Part shown: positions 1 through 19,201 of the stretch, in pieces
Numbering within the stretch: the stretch's first letter is position 1
How the letters are laid out: every line of letters starts with the position of its first letter
From: Turbatrix aceti
Lineage: Eukaryota > Nematoda > Chromadorea > Rhabditida > Panagrolaimidae
DNA: 64,000 nt
Reading direction: 5' to 3'
NCBI GenBank assembly: GCA_963969345.1
Contig: OZ017770.1
Location: 691,246-755,245 of the forward strand
Notes under the pieces: generated by a model
Told to the model about the DNA's origin: nothing
The model's input: the letters and a program-made list of their open reading frames with translations, nothing else
Databases searched by the model: none
Position numbers and translations under genes: made by a program

Positions 1-403
1 TTTTGTTCTTTTTGGTTCAGATCGAATTGTAATTACTCATACCCCATAATTTTGCTTTCAGAAGAATTTGATTGAGACCCCAGTATTTTTGAAAAAAATG
101 CTGCCCATTTGCAAAAATTGTTTTTAATCAGTAGGTTACCAGAGAATAATAGTTGTCTGATAACCGGAAAAAAATTCGTATATCAGAAACATGAAAAATT
201 TCTACTGTCGCATCGAACTAGTTTTTGGGGTAGTCGAACGGGCGGAAACGTAAATCAGTAATTTAACAAGATTGCGAACGTTGTTGGTTGGTGCGTCTAA
301 CTAAATAGGATCATCGTCGTCGTTGTCGTCGTCATCATCATCATCATCTGTATTGTCAGCAACTTTATAGATTGATTTTTCAATCTCATAAAATTTGAAC
401 AAG
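1..403. other. Non-coding left edge
   Basis: No convincing coding region is seen here. The only structure is the short trinucleotide repeat at 311-349. It may be the promoter or 5' region of the small ORF that starts at 404. Confidence 0.4.
311..349. repeat. Trinucleotide microsatellite (TCG/TCA type)
   Basis: About 13 near-perfect triplets, first TCG/TTG units and then five TCA units. It is outside any ORF I trust and looks like a simple-sequence repeat. Confidence 0.75.
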
Positions 404-598
404 ATGCATATCCTGTGCTTATTTATCATGTTGTTTTACATATGTATTCACGCGTGTGGGTCACACTTGCTCCAATCCACCGAAGACGACCCACTTTTTG
501 TGAATCACACGCGTTATGCGCACGTTGATTTTTTGTATAAAATTTGTCCTTTAAATTTGCTTTGTTGCGATGTAATGTGTGCCAATTTGTGTCCTTAG
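404..598 (+). CDS. Candidate small secreted cysteine-rich peptide
   Basis: A 64-residue ORF from ATG to TAG. Residues 1-19 form a clear signal-peptide-like hydrophobic stretch (LCLFIMLFYICIHA). The mature part ends in a cysteine cluster with spacing C-x5-CC-x3-C-x3-C, the last Cys being the penultimate residue. One N-glycosylation sequon (NHT) lies in the middle. I do not recognise the family. It could be a complete single-exon gene, the 3' exon of a larger gene, or a chance ORF; the signal-like start together with five clustered Cys is the only support. No neighbouring gene gives context. Confidence 0.35.
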   Translation: MHILCLFIMLFYICIHACGSHLLQSTEDDPLFVNHTRYAHVDFLYKICPLNLLCCDVMCANLCP

Positions 599-2934
599 TC
601 TCTTTCTTTTTTTTATGTATGAAAAGAAAAAGGGGGAGGGAGAAATGAGATCGGAGCAGCAAGGTCCTGACCGCTTGATTCATGTTTGCTTGCAAGTTCA
701 GTGAGTACAGCTTGTTAGAAACTGCGTCGACTGGTACAAACATCTTAACAATTTGGCTGACTTTTTTGCCGATTTGAAAAACCGTTTTACGAATCAGTGC
801 GACGCATTGCCCTTCTGAAAAAAGAACCGACAAATGCAGATCGCTTTCTCTGTGAGAAAACTAACCGTCTAACACACAATGTTTGACATTGAGTTTTTTC
901 TCCCTGCTTTTAATGAAAAAAGCGATCCGTATATTTCTCATATTGTATAATTTTTGTCTGGGGTATAGGAATAAAATAAGATGACAAACGATTTTATTTT
1001 TCTGATATTTGTTTTGATAAAAAGGAAAAAATAAAGGGGAAGATTGGATAAACCAAAAAAATGTGCCTTTTTTTGAAGCTGCCTGGCGCAGCTGTGTCTA
1101 TACCACCACCATGGACGGCAACTGACCAGCGTTATTTTTGTGTTAAAAAAATGAAAACATTGTTTGCGTATGTGTGCTTTTGGGGCTAGTATCGGACTAG
1201 TCAGCAGGCGAAATGACTGGTTTTGCGCCACTTCTTTCTGTTCTTTTTTTTCGCTGTACGATTTCTGGCATTTGAAAAAATACGTAGCATCCATTTTTTG
1301 ATTGTTTTTTTTCAATTGGAGGAGTATTAACATTTGCAGACGAACACTTGATGTGTAAAAAAATATGAACGTTGTTATGCTCTACAACATTGCTCTATCA
1401 TTATCAATTCCTCTTTTTTTTACGATATATCCATCAATCGCTGTGCCAGTGGGTAATGCGTTTTAAAGTGATACTTTGTTCCTCATCTGCCTGCAAATGT
1501 GTCGCGTCACCTCAAGCTTTGTTCTTGGGACCATTGTTCTTGACCAGCTGACCGCCTGTCTTGCCAGCTGGATGGCTGACTGAGACAGCCGGCGCAAGGG
1601 GTCCTCAAAGCGTTCTTGCGCGTTTTGAATGATGTGTTTCTTCATCCAGGGGACTTGTTGCTTATTGTATTGTTGGTAATCGTCTTTAGTAATAACCAGA
1701 GACTCCATATTTTTTATTCAGAGGTTTTTTGTCCATTTTATTGTTCGCAAGGTTTATTTAACCTTTCTACCTTTTCCACTGTCAGTCTGATTGTAGTGTC
1801 GAAGACTCTCTGGGGAAGCGGTAAAAGAGACAAATTTTTACCCAAATATTGTACCTCTTTCATACAACCGGTTAGCTTTTTTAGTGATTAGCAAGAGCGT
1901 CGATGATTTTGTTGTCCCGACGTTCTGACTTTTGCCTAGGATGAAGAGCGGTTGTCTCCAGTGTCTGTTCAATCAGCTCTTCTTCCTTCATTCAAACAGC
2001 TCATCTGCCTGTCTTATAATAACTAGGCAATGGCAGTAGTGGTGCTCCTGCTCTTCCGTCAGTCAAAATATCCTTTAGTTTGTCTGCGTTTTTAAAACAA
2101 GAGGTTAGATAGGGCACACTACATTAGCAGTACTCTCATACGTTGTGGGTACTTTTGATCACTAGCCGGAAGATAATTTTATTACTTTCGTTGGTAAAAA
2201 TCTTATTATCAAAAAAACGTGTCAGAACATCTGCGCTTTTTTTTACTCTGCGTTCAGTACTTCCAACACAGCATACCCCCTCCGGCTTTTTTATTTGATA
2301 CAAAAAAGCAACCTCCAGTACCAAAGAGCTGTCATTGATGCGGTTGACGTGCAGTCTGTTCCGTAAAATTGTCTATTTTACTTCAATTTTGAGTCGCGAC
2401 AATTCGGCCTAGTGGCAGATCAGCAAGGCTCCAACTACTGGACGACCGACCGCCACTCGCACTGCATAAACCCTTCGGAACATATAAATTCAAACATGTG
2501 CAACCAGTCGTTCAGTAAAGCAGTGGTAGTTACCCTCTCCCTTTCCTGTCTATTTGCGTTCAAAGCTTCAATTAGAAAAGGCAGGTATCCTCACCTCTTT
2601 CCTAAGTTTGCATTTGATGCGTCTTCCTGTAACCACTGGTGCTTACTCTTGGTATACTTTTTTGTGTATGACGCTTATCATCCTCACTACAGGGTGAGGT
2701 CCAGTCACTTATCTCCGTCAAGTACCCTTGGGCTTCCTACCGATCTCACTGGTTTTAAAGTGTCAGTCTTTTTTTTCCTCAACTTTTGGCGCTCATTTTT
2801 TCTTGTGACCTATGAGTAAACGGTAAACGGTCACTTGGAACCATCGAAGGAGGATTGCGTGTATCGATTTTCATTTGAGTGTCCTTCGAGCGGTAATTTT
2901 GTGTGCAGAATTTTCAAACCACTGTTGTAGGAAG
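599..2934. other. Intergenic stretch with no firm gene
   Basis: T-rich and A-rich runs with no recognisable protein. The interval 1463-1708 on the minus strand is the only part with coding-like composition and is listed separately. The last 60 bases before 2935 contain a possible acceptor (tgtgcag) and the start of the J-protein gene. Confidence 0.4.
1463..1708 (-). CDS. Possible exon of an unrecognised minus-strand gene
   Basis: An 81-codon ORF that is richer in G+C than its T-rich surroundings. It encodes a charged, helix-prone protein rich in Gln, Arg and Lys with no recognised domain. I could not join it to other exons with good splice sites: an acceptor-like ctttccgcttccccag-type stretch exists near 1820, but no frame-consistent chain was found. 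It may be a real terminal exon of a gene divergent from the J-protein, or noise. Confidence 0.2.
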   Translation of the reverse strand: MESLVITKDDYQQYNKQQVPWMKKHIIQNAQERFEDPLRRLSQSAIQLARQAVSWSRTMVPRTKLEVTRHICRQMRNKVSL

Positions 2935-5101
2935 ATGGCGCCGCGAATCGGACATGGCGGGCATGCCGGGCACGGTGACTGCTTGTACTCAGTACTTGGC
3001 GTCGACAAAGCCGCTGACGACGGTGAAATCAAGAAAGCGTAAGTCTTTTTTTATTACTTTTTTGAGGCTCAAATATCGTTGCTTGACATTGGGTTGTAAC
3101 AACAGAGGTGCACATGCTTGAAATCCTAGCAGTAGTATAGTAGGCTTATGGTGTGCAGCGATCACAGGATTTGCAGAAGATACGCGCTTCCTACCTGCAT
3201 ACCTGTGAAACGTACGGGTATAAAAGTTTACTTAGTATTCCTTAACAATGTACACTGTGCATTTGCCAGACATTAAAATGTCACGTCGTTACCGGTCATG
3301 AACTGTGATGCACTTTTTTTAATTCAGAGCAAATAGATGATGTTATAATTCAATTCAAGTTTTATTTTCACTAGAACACGAAAATGTTTTTACAATCCTG
3401 TGATTTACATTTGAGCAATACCATCTTCTGGCAAAACAATTGCAGGCAAATTATTTTTAATGGACAAAAAGTATCGTCAATCAGGCAAGGCAATATCAAA
3501 GAGCAATTTTTTTTTCTTTTTCTGACAAAATGTGCTCTTCAACCTGTTTTGTGAGGTTGTTCTGCCCTACACCCCACATTCAGGATTGACTTATTGCTAC
3601 GACAAGTGCGATGCGTTGACCCGGCGTTGTAAAAAGATTTGGCGAACGAACGCATGTTGAATTTTACGTTCACGGAGTTGTAATAAATTCACAAAACACT
3701 CAAAACAATAATCATAAAATAGATGACGTTGACAATGCAATTTTGTTGAAAGAAATACTTATTCGTTTTATTTTAGGTACAGAAAGTTGGCTTTGAAATG
3801 GCATCCAGACAAAAATCCCTCAAACTCAGAAAAAGCTGAGAAGAAATTTAAACAAATTGCTCAGGCTTACGAAGTGCTCTCGGACGGTAAGTCTTTATTA
3901 CTTAAATGAAACGGTTTTGTTCTCTAAAAACCAAGTAAATACGAGAAATGAAACATTATATTGTCTGATGTCACGTATTATTTTACTTTGGTTTTTTTTC
4001 CTGTATAATGCGTAAGTCTAGCAGTCGCACCCCAAGGGAGAGGCAATTTTTATCTTTGTTGTCTGTTTTTTCTTTGTGAATAGATTTATTTGTTTTCTTT
4101 TTATTGCCTTTAGTTGGTGTAATTCTGAAGATCGGCATATGTGTAAAAACACTCTTGCAGGCCAAGATTGATCGTTCTTTGGCTTTACATCCTAGAGTGG
4201 TTACGAGCATTTAACATTCAAATTTTATTTTCCAAGCCGAACTTTTTTTTTCACTTTTGAAAACTCGTACTCCGGGGAGTAGCAATAGTCGTACAAAATA
4301 CGGCCATGCGGCGTGGTCAATTTATCGGTCATTCTGTCTTCCGTAGCAGCATGACTGCTTGTCAAATCAAATCAATGAAAGCAAAAGAAAAAAAGTTGTT
4401 CACAGCAAATCTATGTACTCTGCATCTTGAGGGAAACTACTGATTGATGCGTTTTTTTCCCTGCAATCAGGTAGTAAAAAAGTAATAAATTTTTCAGCAA
4501 AACGACGTGCGGACTACGACGACCGCTTGGCAAAGAGATTGCATCGCCAGAGGAGTACTGACGTAAATCCACAATCACCATTTTTCGCCGCATCTAATTT
4601 CCGTTCACCATTTGACATTTTCCGTGAATTCTTTGGTGATCCATTCAATGACAACTTCAAAACATTCTCACCGTTTTGTGACGATGAATCATTTCATCAC
4701 AGACGTAAGGATACTGAGCCATAGGCAAAATTGGTCAAATTTTATTACACCAAATATTTTATAGGAAATCGTTTTGGAAAGAATGTGTTCTCCTACTCTT
4801 TTGACACTTCGTTTGACAAAGACGAAAATGACTGGTAAGATTTCCGTCGATTTCCCCCAGGGTTCCATATATTTATGATGCAAACGTTTTCAGCGAATTT
4901 TCGTCCGTCATAAGATTTACCTCCAGCTGTGAGCCTGGTAAAAATGCCAAGAAAACGACGACATCTGTCAAGGTTATCGATGGAAAGAAAATTATGACCA
5001 AAAAGACGGAAGACAACGGCGAAGAAACCATTGAAATTCGCGAAGACGGTATTCTTAAGACACGTCTCATCAATGGTACGCCTGTCGAACTTGCTGCCTG
5101 A
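2935..5101 (+). CDS. DNAJB6-type Hsp40 co-chaperone (J-domain protein)
   Basis: Five exons: 2935-3038, 3777-3886, 4498-4704, 4765-4834 and 4894-5101; all phases agree, giving 232 residues. The J domain fills roughly residues 15-80, with the HPD tripeptide that stimulates Hsp70 ATPase at 44-46. It is followed by a short Gly/Phe-type segment ([14 protein letters not shown]), close to the EEVFREFFGG segment of DNAJB6/DNAJB8. The C-terminal third matches the DNAJB6 C-terminal domain ([12 protein letters not shown], then an [13 protein letters not shown] pattern). The Ser-rich region that in mammalian DNAJB6 suppresses amyloid aggregation is nearly absent, so the protein is compact like C. elegans dnj-24. 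It is likely a cytosolic/nuclear anti-aggregation chaperone. The start ATG is the first in frame, 27 nt after a possible acceptor at 2908. The first intron (738 bp) is long for this window. Confidence 0.93.
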
Positions 5102-6650
5102 TCAAAAACTTAAAACGGATACTCAGATTACAATTGGACTAACTAACCAAACTGAGCACAAAATAAGGAGTGGTTTTTTCTGACTTTAAGAAGAAAAAAC
5201 ACTAGCCAACTTGAACATTTTGTTGTTCACCAAACCTGCATATTGTCTTTCTTTATGTCACCATATTGTCTGCGTGAGCGATCTGTTATGTGTACTCGAT
5301 AAAAAATTATCTGTATTGGTATTTGACACAATATAGGTGTGAGAAAAAGAGGGCAAGTGTCTGAAGCATGAGGACAAATATTATTTGAAACAAACATGAA
5401 TGAACTAACGTTGGATGATAACCCTGAACAAACATTCCTTGGCATCGCAACATCACTTGTATTTTTTTCAGATTTTTTTATGAATAAGGCAATGTCAAAC
5501 AAAAGTTTTGGGGCTGACACAAATCGGAAGGTTCATTTTTTTGTAGGCGATTCGAGTTAAAAAAACACAATCGAACTTTTGAAAGGAAGGGAGCAAAATT
5601 GCTCTTGCTTGGTACTCCCGTTGTTATCGTATTGACTCGCCCAGTTATCATATTGACGCTGATCGGAATCAAGGTTAAAAGCAGAGATGTCAATATCACA
5701 TGATAGATGCAAAGCATGCATCCGTGGTGAATATCAGTTGTTTTTTGTTTGCAATAAAGCGCATTAATTCGTTGATTCGACGATAAACACAGCAACAGCA
5801 TTACACAATTTACTGATTTTGATTTTTTTGTGAAAATTATTTATTTTTAACCTGATCTCCGACATTATGTAATTAACAAAAAACATGACACATCATGTTT
5901 GATTAGAAAGATCAATGACATTTAATTTTTATAAAACAAATTTTATTTTTAAATATTTTTTGCACAAACACCTATTTTAAAAAATATCCTAACAGCTTTA
6001 CTACACTACACACATTTGTCGTTTTTTTTCTTTCTTTAAAAATAAATCAACAATCAGTAATTTGATGGAGTACCTGAGGCAATTAACCAACTTGTTTCGA
6101 ACAGAGTGCTTGTCACTTGCAGTTCCTAGTTCAAAGCAGATGTGTCACAAAGAAAAAAGCGTTCCAACAACCAGCGATCGATCGAAGTTTACTTTTGTGC
6201 TAAGCGAACGCAAAAGAACAAATCGTACACAATGTCAGATGACTTACAATGTTCTAGAAGTAATTTAATCAAACCAAAAATTAAATTATTATCTCCTTGT
6301 GCCCAACGTATTTTGTTCTACACGCAGAGTTGTTGTTTGGTAGTTCGCTACGTTTTTCGTCCAAAATAACAAATTTGTCGTTTGTGACTCACAATAAACG
6401 AAAAATTATCAAAAACGGACATGCATTGTTCGGCAAAGCGTGGTGTTTGTATGCGTATTTTCAATTCAAACTTATTCCCTTTGACGCGTTCTTGGCAATA
6501 TGTGCCAGATTTCTTCTCGTTGTTGATGAGGAAGTGTCATCCAATGCAATCGAATAGAATAGTCCATAGCGTCTTTTTCTTAGCGCTAGGTCATACGACG
6601 CGTTTTTTGTTCTTGCTGGATAAGATTATTTGTTTTTTCTTTCAGCATTC
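5102..6650. other. Intergenic spacer, no gene seen
   Basis: AT-rich sequence between the J-protein stop and the next start. ORFs on both strands here are short and lack recognisable motifs. A ctttcag acceptor at 6638-6644, 6 nt before the next ATG, marks either a cis intron end or a trans-splice site. Confidence 0.5.
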
Positions 6651-8199
6651 ATGCGGGGCTCCAACTATGCACGGTTAACAGTCACTTTCATCTTCGTTTC
6701 TTTCCCGGCATTGTGTGCTGTCGACAATGGGACGCTTGGTGACCCCGTGGCATTGGAAGAGTCAGCGGAGCCCTTCAAGTTTTGTGGAGAATCAGATGTT
6801 GCCTTCTGCAACGTTCGACTTTCGCTGAATGGAGAGAACCAGACGATTGCACGTGCTTTACCACGCTCAGAAGCAGCGTTTCGGTGTCCATTTGTCTCGA
6901 ACGAAACCGTGTCAACTGATGTACTTCAATGGTTTTTATTTAATACTACAACTCTAATTGGCGAATACAATTTTGCAACCAAAACTGCAACCGTTGTATC
7001 TTCCGTCGGGCATTTGTACAGCATTATCGATTTCGGAGCTTTGAAAATTAAGGATGCTACTCGTATTGTTGTGAATAAGTAATTTTTTTCACGCTTTTTT
7101 TTAATTATTTTGCGAATTTCCTTTCAGGTATATTTGTGCTTTTCAAAAAGAAATTTCACTTAACGGTCGTTCTATCGAGTCAAAAAACATTGTACTATTT
7201 CGGCTAAATTATCATTCATGGTATTCTCCTGTTCTCTTTGATTCTGTTTATTATGGCGCGGTTATGACTTCTGTAATGGTTTGCGGAGCCACTTTTTTTA
7301 TCAATATTCTATGGATTGGAGTTCAAAAAATTGGCTTATACTGGCTTAGGCAGCAAGGTTTGTTTTGTGTTTGATTTTATGGTGCCTTGTACATGCTTAA
7401 AATTTCAGAACAGGAAAACATAATGTCAGCAATGGAAACGTATCGTCAGAGACAAATTCAGAACCTTCAGGATGCCTACCATCGAAACGTCAATGCCATT
7501 CGAGAACAGTATCACGTTCAAGTCGAGCAGGTTCGAGACGCTTATTCGGCACAGATTTCCAAGCTGAAGAACTATCAGCAGTCAAAGCGAGACAACGTTG
7601 CTGCTCATATCGACAGCATACGCGAAAATTACCTTCAACAGCTCTCTCGTATTCGTGAATACGGTGCCCGTCACGCGGAAATACTTTCAGAGAGTTACGA
7701 ACGACAGCTCAACCGGGTTAGGGCGTTCAGCCTTCAACAGAGACTGAAAATGATGCGGCAGTACAAAGTGAAGCAGCATCATTTGGACGTTTTGATTCCC
7801 GACGTCCGACTTGACACATCACAGGTATTATTTTTTTATCTTTTTTTTACTACATATTGAACTATTTAGACCACCGACATTTGCGCTGTCTTGGACCTTA
7901 AGGAACCCCAACTACCACGAAACGTTCACATCTTCCGCTCTGTATCCTCTCTTTCACTTCCTGAGTTCACACTCGTTGACGGCGGTAACGTGCCTACACT
8001 TCGACAAATTTCCGGTCGTCGCTACGACACGCCTTTACTTGCAAGCACTTCTAGCACCACTCGTTTCCGAAATACGAAAAGCAGCGAATCTGATAACCGC
8101 AGATCGACACAAAAGAAAGAGGCAAACGAACTTGATCCCCTCATCACGAATCGAACTTCAGGCTCTTCTCCGAGTTCTTCCAGTGCCGTCGACCACTAA
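6651..8199 (+). CDS. Type I membrane protein: Ig-like ectodomain, TM helix, hendecad coiled coil
   Basis: Four exons: 6651-7078, 7128-7357, 7409-7824 and 7870-8199; phases agree, giving 467 residues. Residues 1-23 are a signal peptide. The ectodomain looks Ig-like: Cys79 (FRC), core Trp94 (LQWFLF) and Cys146 in KYIC. Five or so N-glycosylation sequons precede the membrane. A TM helix lies at about 184-208. It is followed by a long cytosolic helix (about 220-350) built on a quasi-11-residue period, with Tyr recurring as DAY, EQY, DAY, KNY, ENY, REY and ESY. The tail is Ser/Thr-rich and basic. I do not recognise an established family name. It is probably a cell-surface protein whose inner part oligomerises as a coiled coil. 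A polyadenylation signal AATAAA is at 8300-8305, about 100 nt past the stop. The ATG was chosen because it directly begins the signal peptide after an acceptor. Confidence 0.8.
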
Positions 8200-11100
8200 T
8201 CCACGAGAATTTGTTTATGACTGATAGTGTTCGAACCCTCCTCCCTTGACTGACTATTTTGACTTTCGAGTCAGTCACTGACACCTACCAATTCACACGA
8301 ATAAACGTAGATTATATCTGAAATTTGCAAAAAAAAGGGTTGCGGACAAGCGGGACACTGGTCACAAGGTCATCATCGCTGCTGACGCCTCATTTATTTA
8401 CAGTGGTACCCCAGTGGCTAGTTAGTGCTTCCTCAGTGTGTTTTTTGTCAGATGTGATTAGATCTCCTAAGGCTGCAAAGAAAAAAGGAAGCGCTTTAAG
8501 GCCGATTTTGGAATCTTGTGACACAGCTAACGGCGCAAACCTAATTAGCCGGCAACGCCTTTTCGGGCAAACCTGTATCCCACTATTGAAGGAATACAAT
8601 AGGGTGCGGCAAAAATCGAAGATTTCTCATACATCCCTTAACGCAACTTTTGACGCTGTTGTATTTCGCGGGGTATTCCCAAATGGCATCTTGTCAGTGA
8701 AGCTGCATATGTGGGGTGAGAATACTCGCTCCAATCTCTTTGTTTTTAGCTCTCTATATTGCCAAACTTAGAGAAAAAGAGAGAGAGAGAAAGTTTTAAC
8801 TTCCGCGGACTAATAAAAAGCATATTACGCTTTATACGCGAATATCTGTCTACTCCTAACACTTATGGCTATCCGACAATGCTCCTCGATGGTAAGGGTT
8901 TTCGCTTTAAATGATGCCAAATAAGATTTACTCAAATTGTAGGCTAAGTAGGGCTTCCGGTTAGTATACTTGCCCGGGGTCGAAATAGAGTTAGATACTT
9001 CCACGAAGTGGCTTAAAGTGACCCAAGGATATCTCTTCATTACCCAGATCCACAACACACGCAATCATGACGATGTCAGCGCCTACTCGACTTCTAGGTA
9101 AGTCTTAAATTAACTATGCTTTCTTCACACCTCCGTTGCCATGCCTCTGTTGAATTTGTGATTTTCTTTCTAACAAGCATTTTCAATTGTTCTTGCAAAT
9201 GCAAAACGTCTTGCTTTACTGCCCAGTGAATACGTTAAATTACGTATTGTGCGCACTTTTATTGAAAAGCATTCGGCTTTGACATTTCACATGCTTTAGT
9301 TTTAAGCATGTATACTCAGTACATCTTTTAAGGCACTTGGAGAGGAGGGCACGGTTACGCAGCGTTCCAGGATTCTTCGTTTACACATCAACCTATTTTT
9401 TTAATTTGATGCCATTGTGACACATAGAGTAAGAGCGAAGAGAGCGGCCAATCACTTTATCTGTTCATAGCCATGCCGACTTTCTCATTTTTTTCTCTTT
9501 TCCTTTCCATAGGGGGAAATACTACTTGACCATCCTGTTGATACGTCTTAGATGCTTTTGATGCTATGATACGGCACGATGGCCACCACTAATCACTTTG
9601 ACAAACTTTGGTTTGCTACGACTATGCCATTCACTCAGAATAGAAGCGCAATAGGAGCTACTACTACTTCTTCAAATTGACTTTGATGCGAGGGCGGCAC
9701 ACAAAAAACTTACTTCAATTGCCCTACGATTTTGACGATTTTGCACATTGCTAATACTCTACTCAAAATAGCCAAAGGGTGGTTTTGCATAAAGTTTTGC
9801 GAGATGCTCTAACTCAAAGAGCACTCATCATGCTTAGCCTGATCCTCGTAAATTTTATTCAAATAACAATTTTTTTTTCAACAAATTAAAATCTTTATTT
9901 TATTTCTCAAAAAACAGCGATTATTTTTCCCAAAATTAAAATATTTTTAAATGTTTTTCAAATTTTTTAAAAACATGTTTTTCTATAGGGTAAACCGGGA
10001 AATCCATTAAATCAAGTTTTGAAACTCAATTTGCGGAACGTGTTTCCAGAAGTACCAACAATGCATACGTCTTTTTCGCAACTTGCTTTTGCAAGTTTGG
10101 GACAACAGAAAAATAACCCTCCTAAAAACTGACCGCTGAACATTTTTTTGTTTTTGGTGAGATGTAATAAGGCATGTTTTAGTCCTTTTTTCTTTGCCTT
10201 TACATTCCTCCTTTCTAAAAAATATTGGTGTGATTTGTGTATGTCATATGAAATTCGCGTAAGCCTGCATAGCCGAATAGAGGGCGAAAAAGTTTTTAAC
10301 ATCAAAACGCCCTGGCCGAGAACTGAGTAAACATGTATAATACGAAGATGCCCATCTTGCGGATTTTCATAAAGCGTGTCATCGTCCATGCAAATTGGTT
10401 GCTTTATGGCATACGATATGATTAAATATAATTATATCACACAGCTTTAGCCTTTTCTTGTTCGCCATATTTATAACAATGGTATTCGCTGGAAAAATAG
10501 TCCGAAGAGATTGCGACCGCTGGGTATGTTACACTTTTCTTTTGATACTGATTATCATGATAAACTAACTCTTTCTACTTACTTTATTATGCCATATGCC
10601 TTTTATTGCAATTGAATTTTGCAATGTTGTTTCTTCGCTTGCTAAGTACGTTAATTGGTTGGCTGGGGCAGGAAAACTGAGATGCCACGACACCAACTTT
10701 GTTGATGCGGTTCGAAAATATTGAAGTGCTCCATTCCAACTTTTTCCCCCTACATGTTACTACGGAGCTTGATTATTTATTTTTTTATTTTCTCGGTCTA
10801 CCTAATTTTGTTCTTTTCTTTTGTCACTTTTCCGCCCTATATGGAAAATTTTGCGTCTTTCTAATTTTCGCCTGGGTAACGATCATAACCAGGATTGCCA
10901 ATTGCATTGTACACTCCTTCTTTTTTCCACGGCCTTACTTCTATTTGCTCAAAACAGACATCGTTAAAAACAAATTTACTTTTTTTCGTTTTACGCAAAA
11001 TTGTGGCATATTAATAAAAAAATGTATCACTGTAGAAAGGGTGCATGCGTTTCAACCCAACACGACTTATTGAAATTCTTTAGGTAAAAAAAAACTATTT

Positions 11101-11615
11101 TTGAGTTAGAAAGGAAGTGGTGTAAAGTAATGTAAACTTAGCGTATGAAAAAGTAGAAACCTTAAGTGACACAAAGCCGAACAATTGAAATGATTGCGTG
11201 ATGTCTGAGTACATCAAAGCAGAAGAGACAAGGGGATGTGCCGCTATAGTAAATACTAACGGACAAGCTGCTTTGACTCAAACCCGAAGGGGGCAGTCCT
11301 TTGTGGGTGAAGCTTGGCATTGTAAAAAAATTGAGCTTGGTCGACTCCCAATAAGGACAACTGCGCTGATTTTGGACTGCTGTCGTCTTCATTTAATAGA
11401 AATATATTATAATACTACTCTGGGCTATATGCATTCTGTCTATGTGGTCGATTTGATTGTTTATGTAACTACTGCATGGCGTACCCTTTCATACTGCTTT
11501 TATTTTTAATTTATTGCAAATAATGTTTTTCATTTGCCAAAAAACTACTTTTATACCAGCATTGGGCTGAGTTTTACATGCGTCATTAGAATTTCGAACC
11601 ATCAGGGTGCACTTC
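8200..11615. other. 3.4 kb without a recognisable gene
   Basis: No family is recognisable. A 148-codon ORF at 8325-8771 has no domain signature and no coding support. The plus strand is T-rich, like the introns of the downstream NALCN gene, so part of this stretch may be 5' UTR introns or promoter of that gene. A GA-rich tract lies around 8771-8792. Confidence 0.4.
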
Positions 11616-18246
<6,631 letters not shown>

Positions 18247-19201
18247 TTGATTATGCCTGTATTTATCTGTCTTTTTTAATACGAGTATATAAACGTTAAT
18301 CTGACAGCCAAGTCACACGCAACCACTGTTGTGAAAGCGTTTACGAATCTTGGCGTCGGAAATTAGACGTCGCTGTAAGATTCGATGCGTCAGCGAACCT
18401 GATTCATCGCGAATAGTTTCATTGCTTCAAGATTGCTTCAGTTTGTGAATGATATATATATGCTTGAAGAATTGAGTATTCTATTGCTGCAACCTCGACA
18501 GCAACGGAACTTCCAAATCAATGTCTTGATTCTGTTTGTTCTGTTCAGTGACAAAGTAACAAGCAGTCCTTTTTTTCATGTTTGCACTTTTTCCATTGCC
18601 TAGCAATTGAATGTCTAAAATGTACAAGTACAGTCCACGTTTCAACCACAATCCAGAAACGAATTGTAAGTTATTTGCGGCGAAAAAATGACAAAAATTG
18701 TTATAATTTTTTTTTGTTAGCCAACCGCAATCACTAAAATGGTTTCAATAATTTCCAATCAAAGATAATTTTGATTGTACGTAAAGAACATATTTTCCCT
18801 TCACACGATTATTCTTTAAATCTTAAATACACGGTTTTTTACAAGCTTTTAAAAAAAGCTTTTTTAATTCTAATTATTTTTACAACCCTGCACGACACTT
18901 GGTAGTTGCTCTTTTTTAGTCACGTTCTGGAGGCCCAAAAAGTTTGCATTTAGAGCAAACGATTTGTCTCGTTTCGTGTGCATAAAAACACTCGCAGCGT
19001 ATAAACATTGCTCTGAAACCACCTGCTAATTTTTTTCTGTATTCAGTACAAAAAAAGAAGGCTTTGGGTTAACCTGTCCATGCTCCAAAAATTTATCGTT
19101 AATCATTTCGTTTAACAACATTGTTTATTTTATTAGCAATGCCGTTTTAAAGTTTATTTGTTTGGATAATTGTTGTTTATGATTTAGAAAAAAACTTCGA
19201 A
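18247..19201. other. Spacer between NALCN and GT92, no gene seen
   Basis: AT-rich DNA with no ORF of note. A possible acceptor (gatttag, about 19189) lies just upstream of the GT92 start. Confidence 0.5.

Noticed and set aside
8225..8245. tRNA B-box-like gttcgaaccc
   Set aside because: No matching A box or cloverleaf at the right distance; it follows the stop of the upstream gene by a few bases.
8325..8771. 148-codon plus-strand ORF
   Set aside because: No domain, no signal peptide, no splice context and an amino-acid mix typical of random translation. It lies in DNA that otherwise looks non-coding.
10012..11073. Several 60-125 codon ORFs upstream of NALCN
   Set aside because: Phe/Lys-rich translations of T-rich DNA without motifs or splice continuity into the channel gene.
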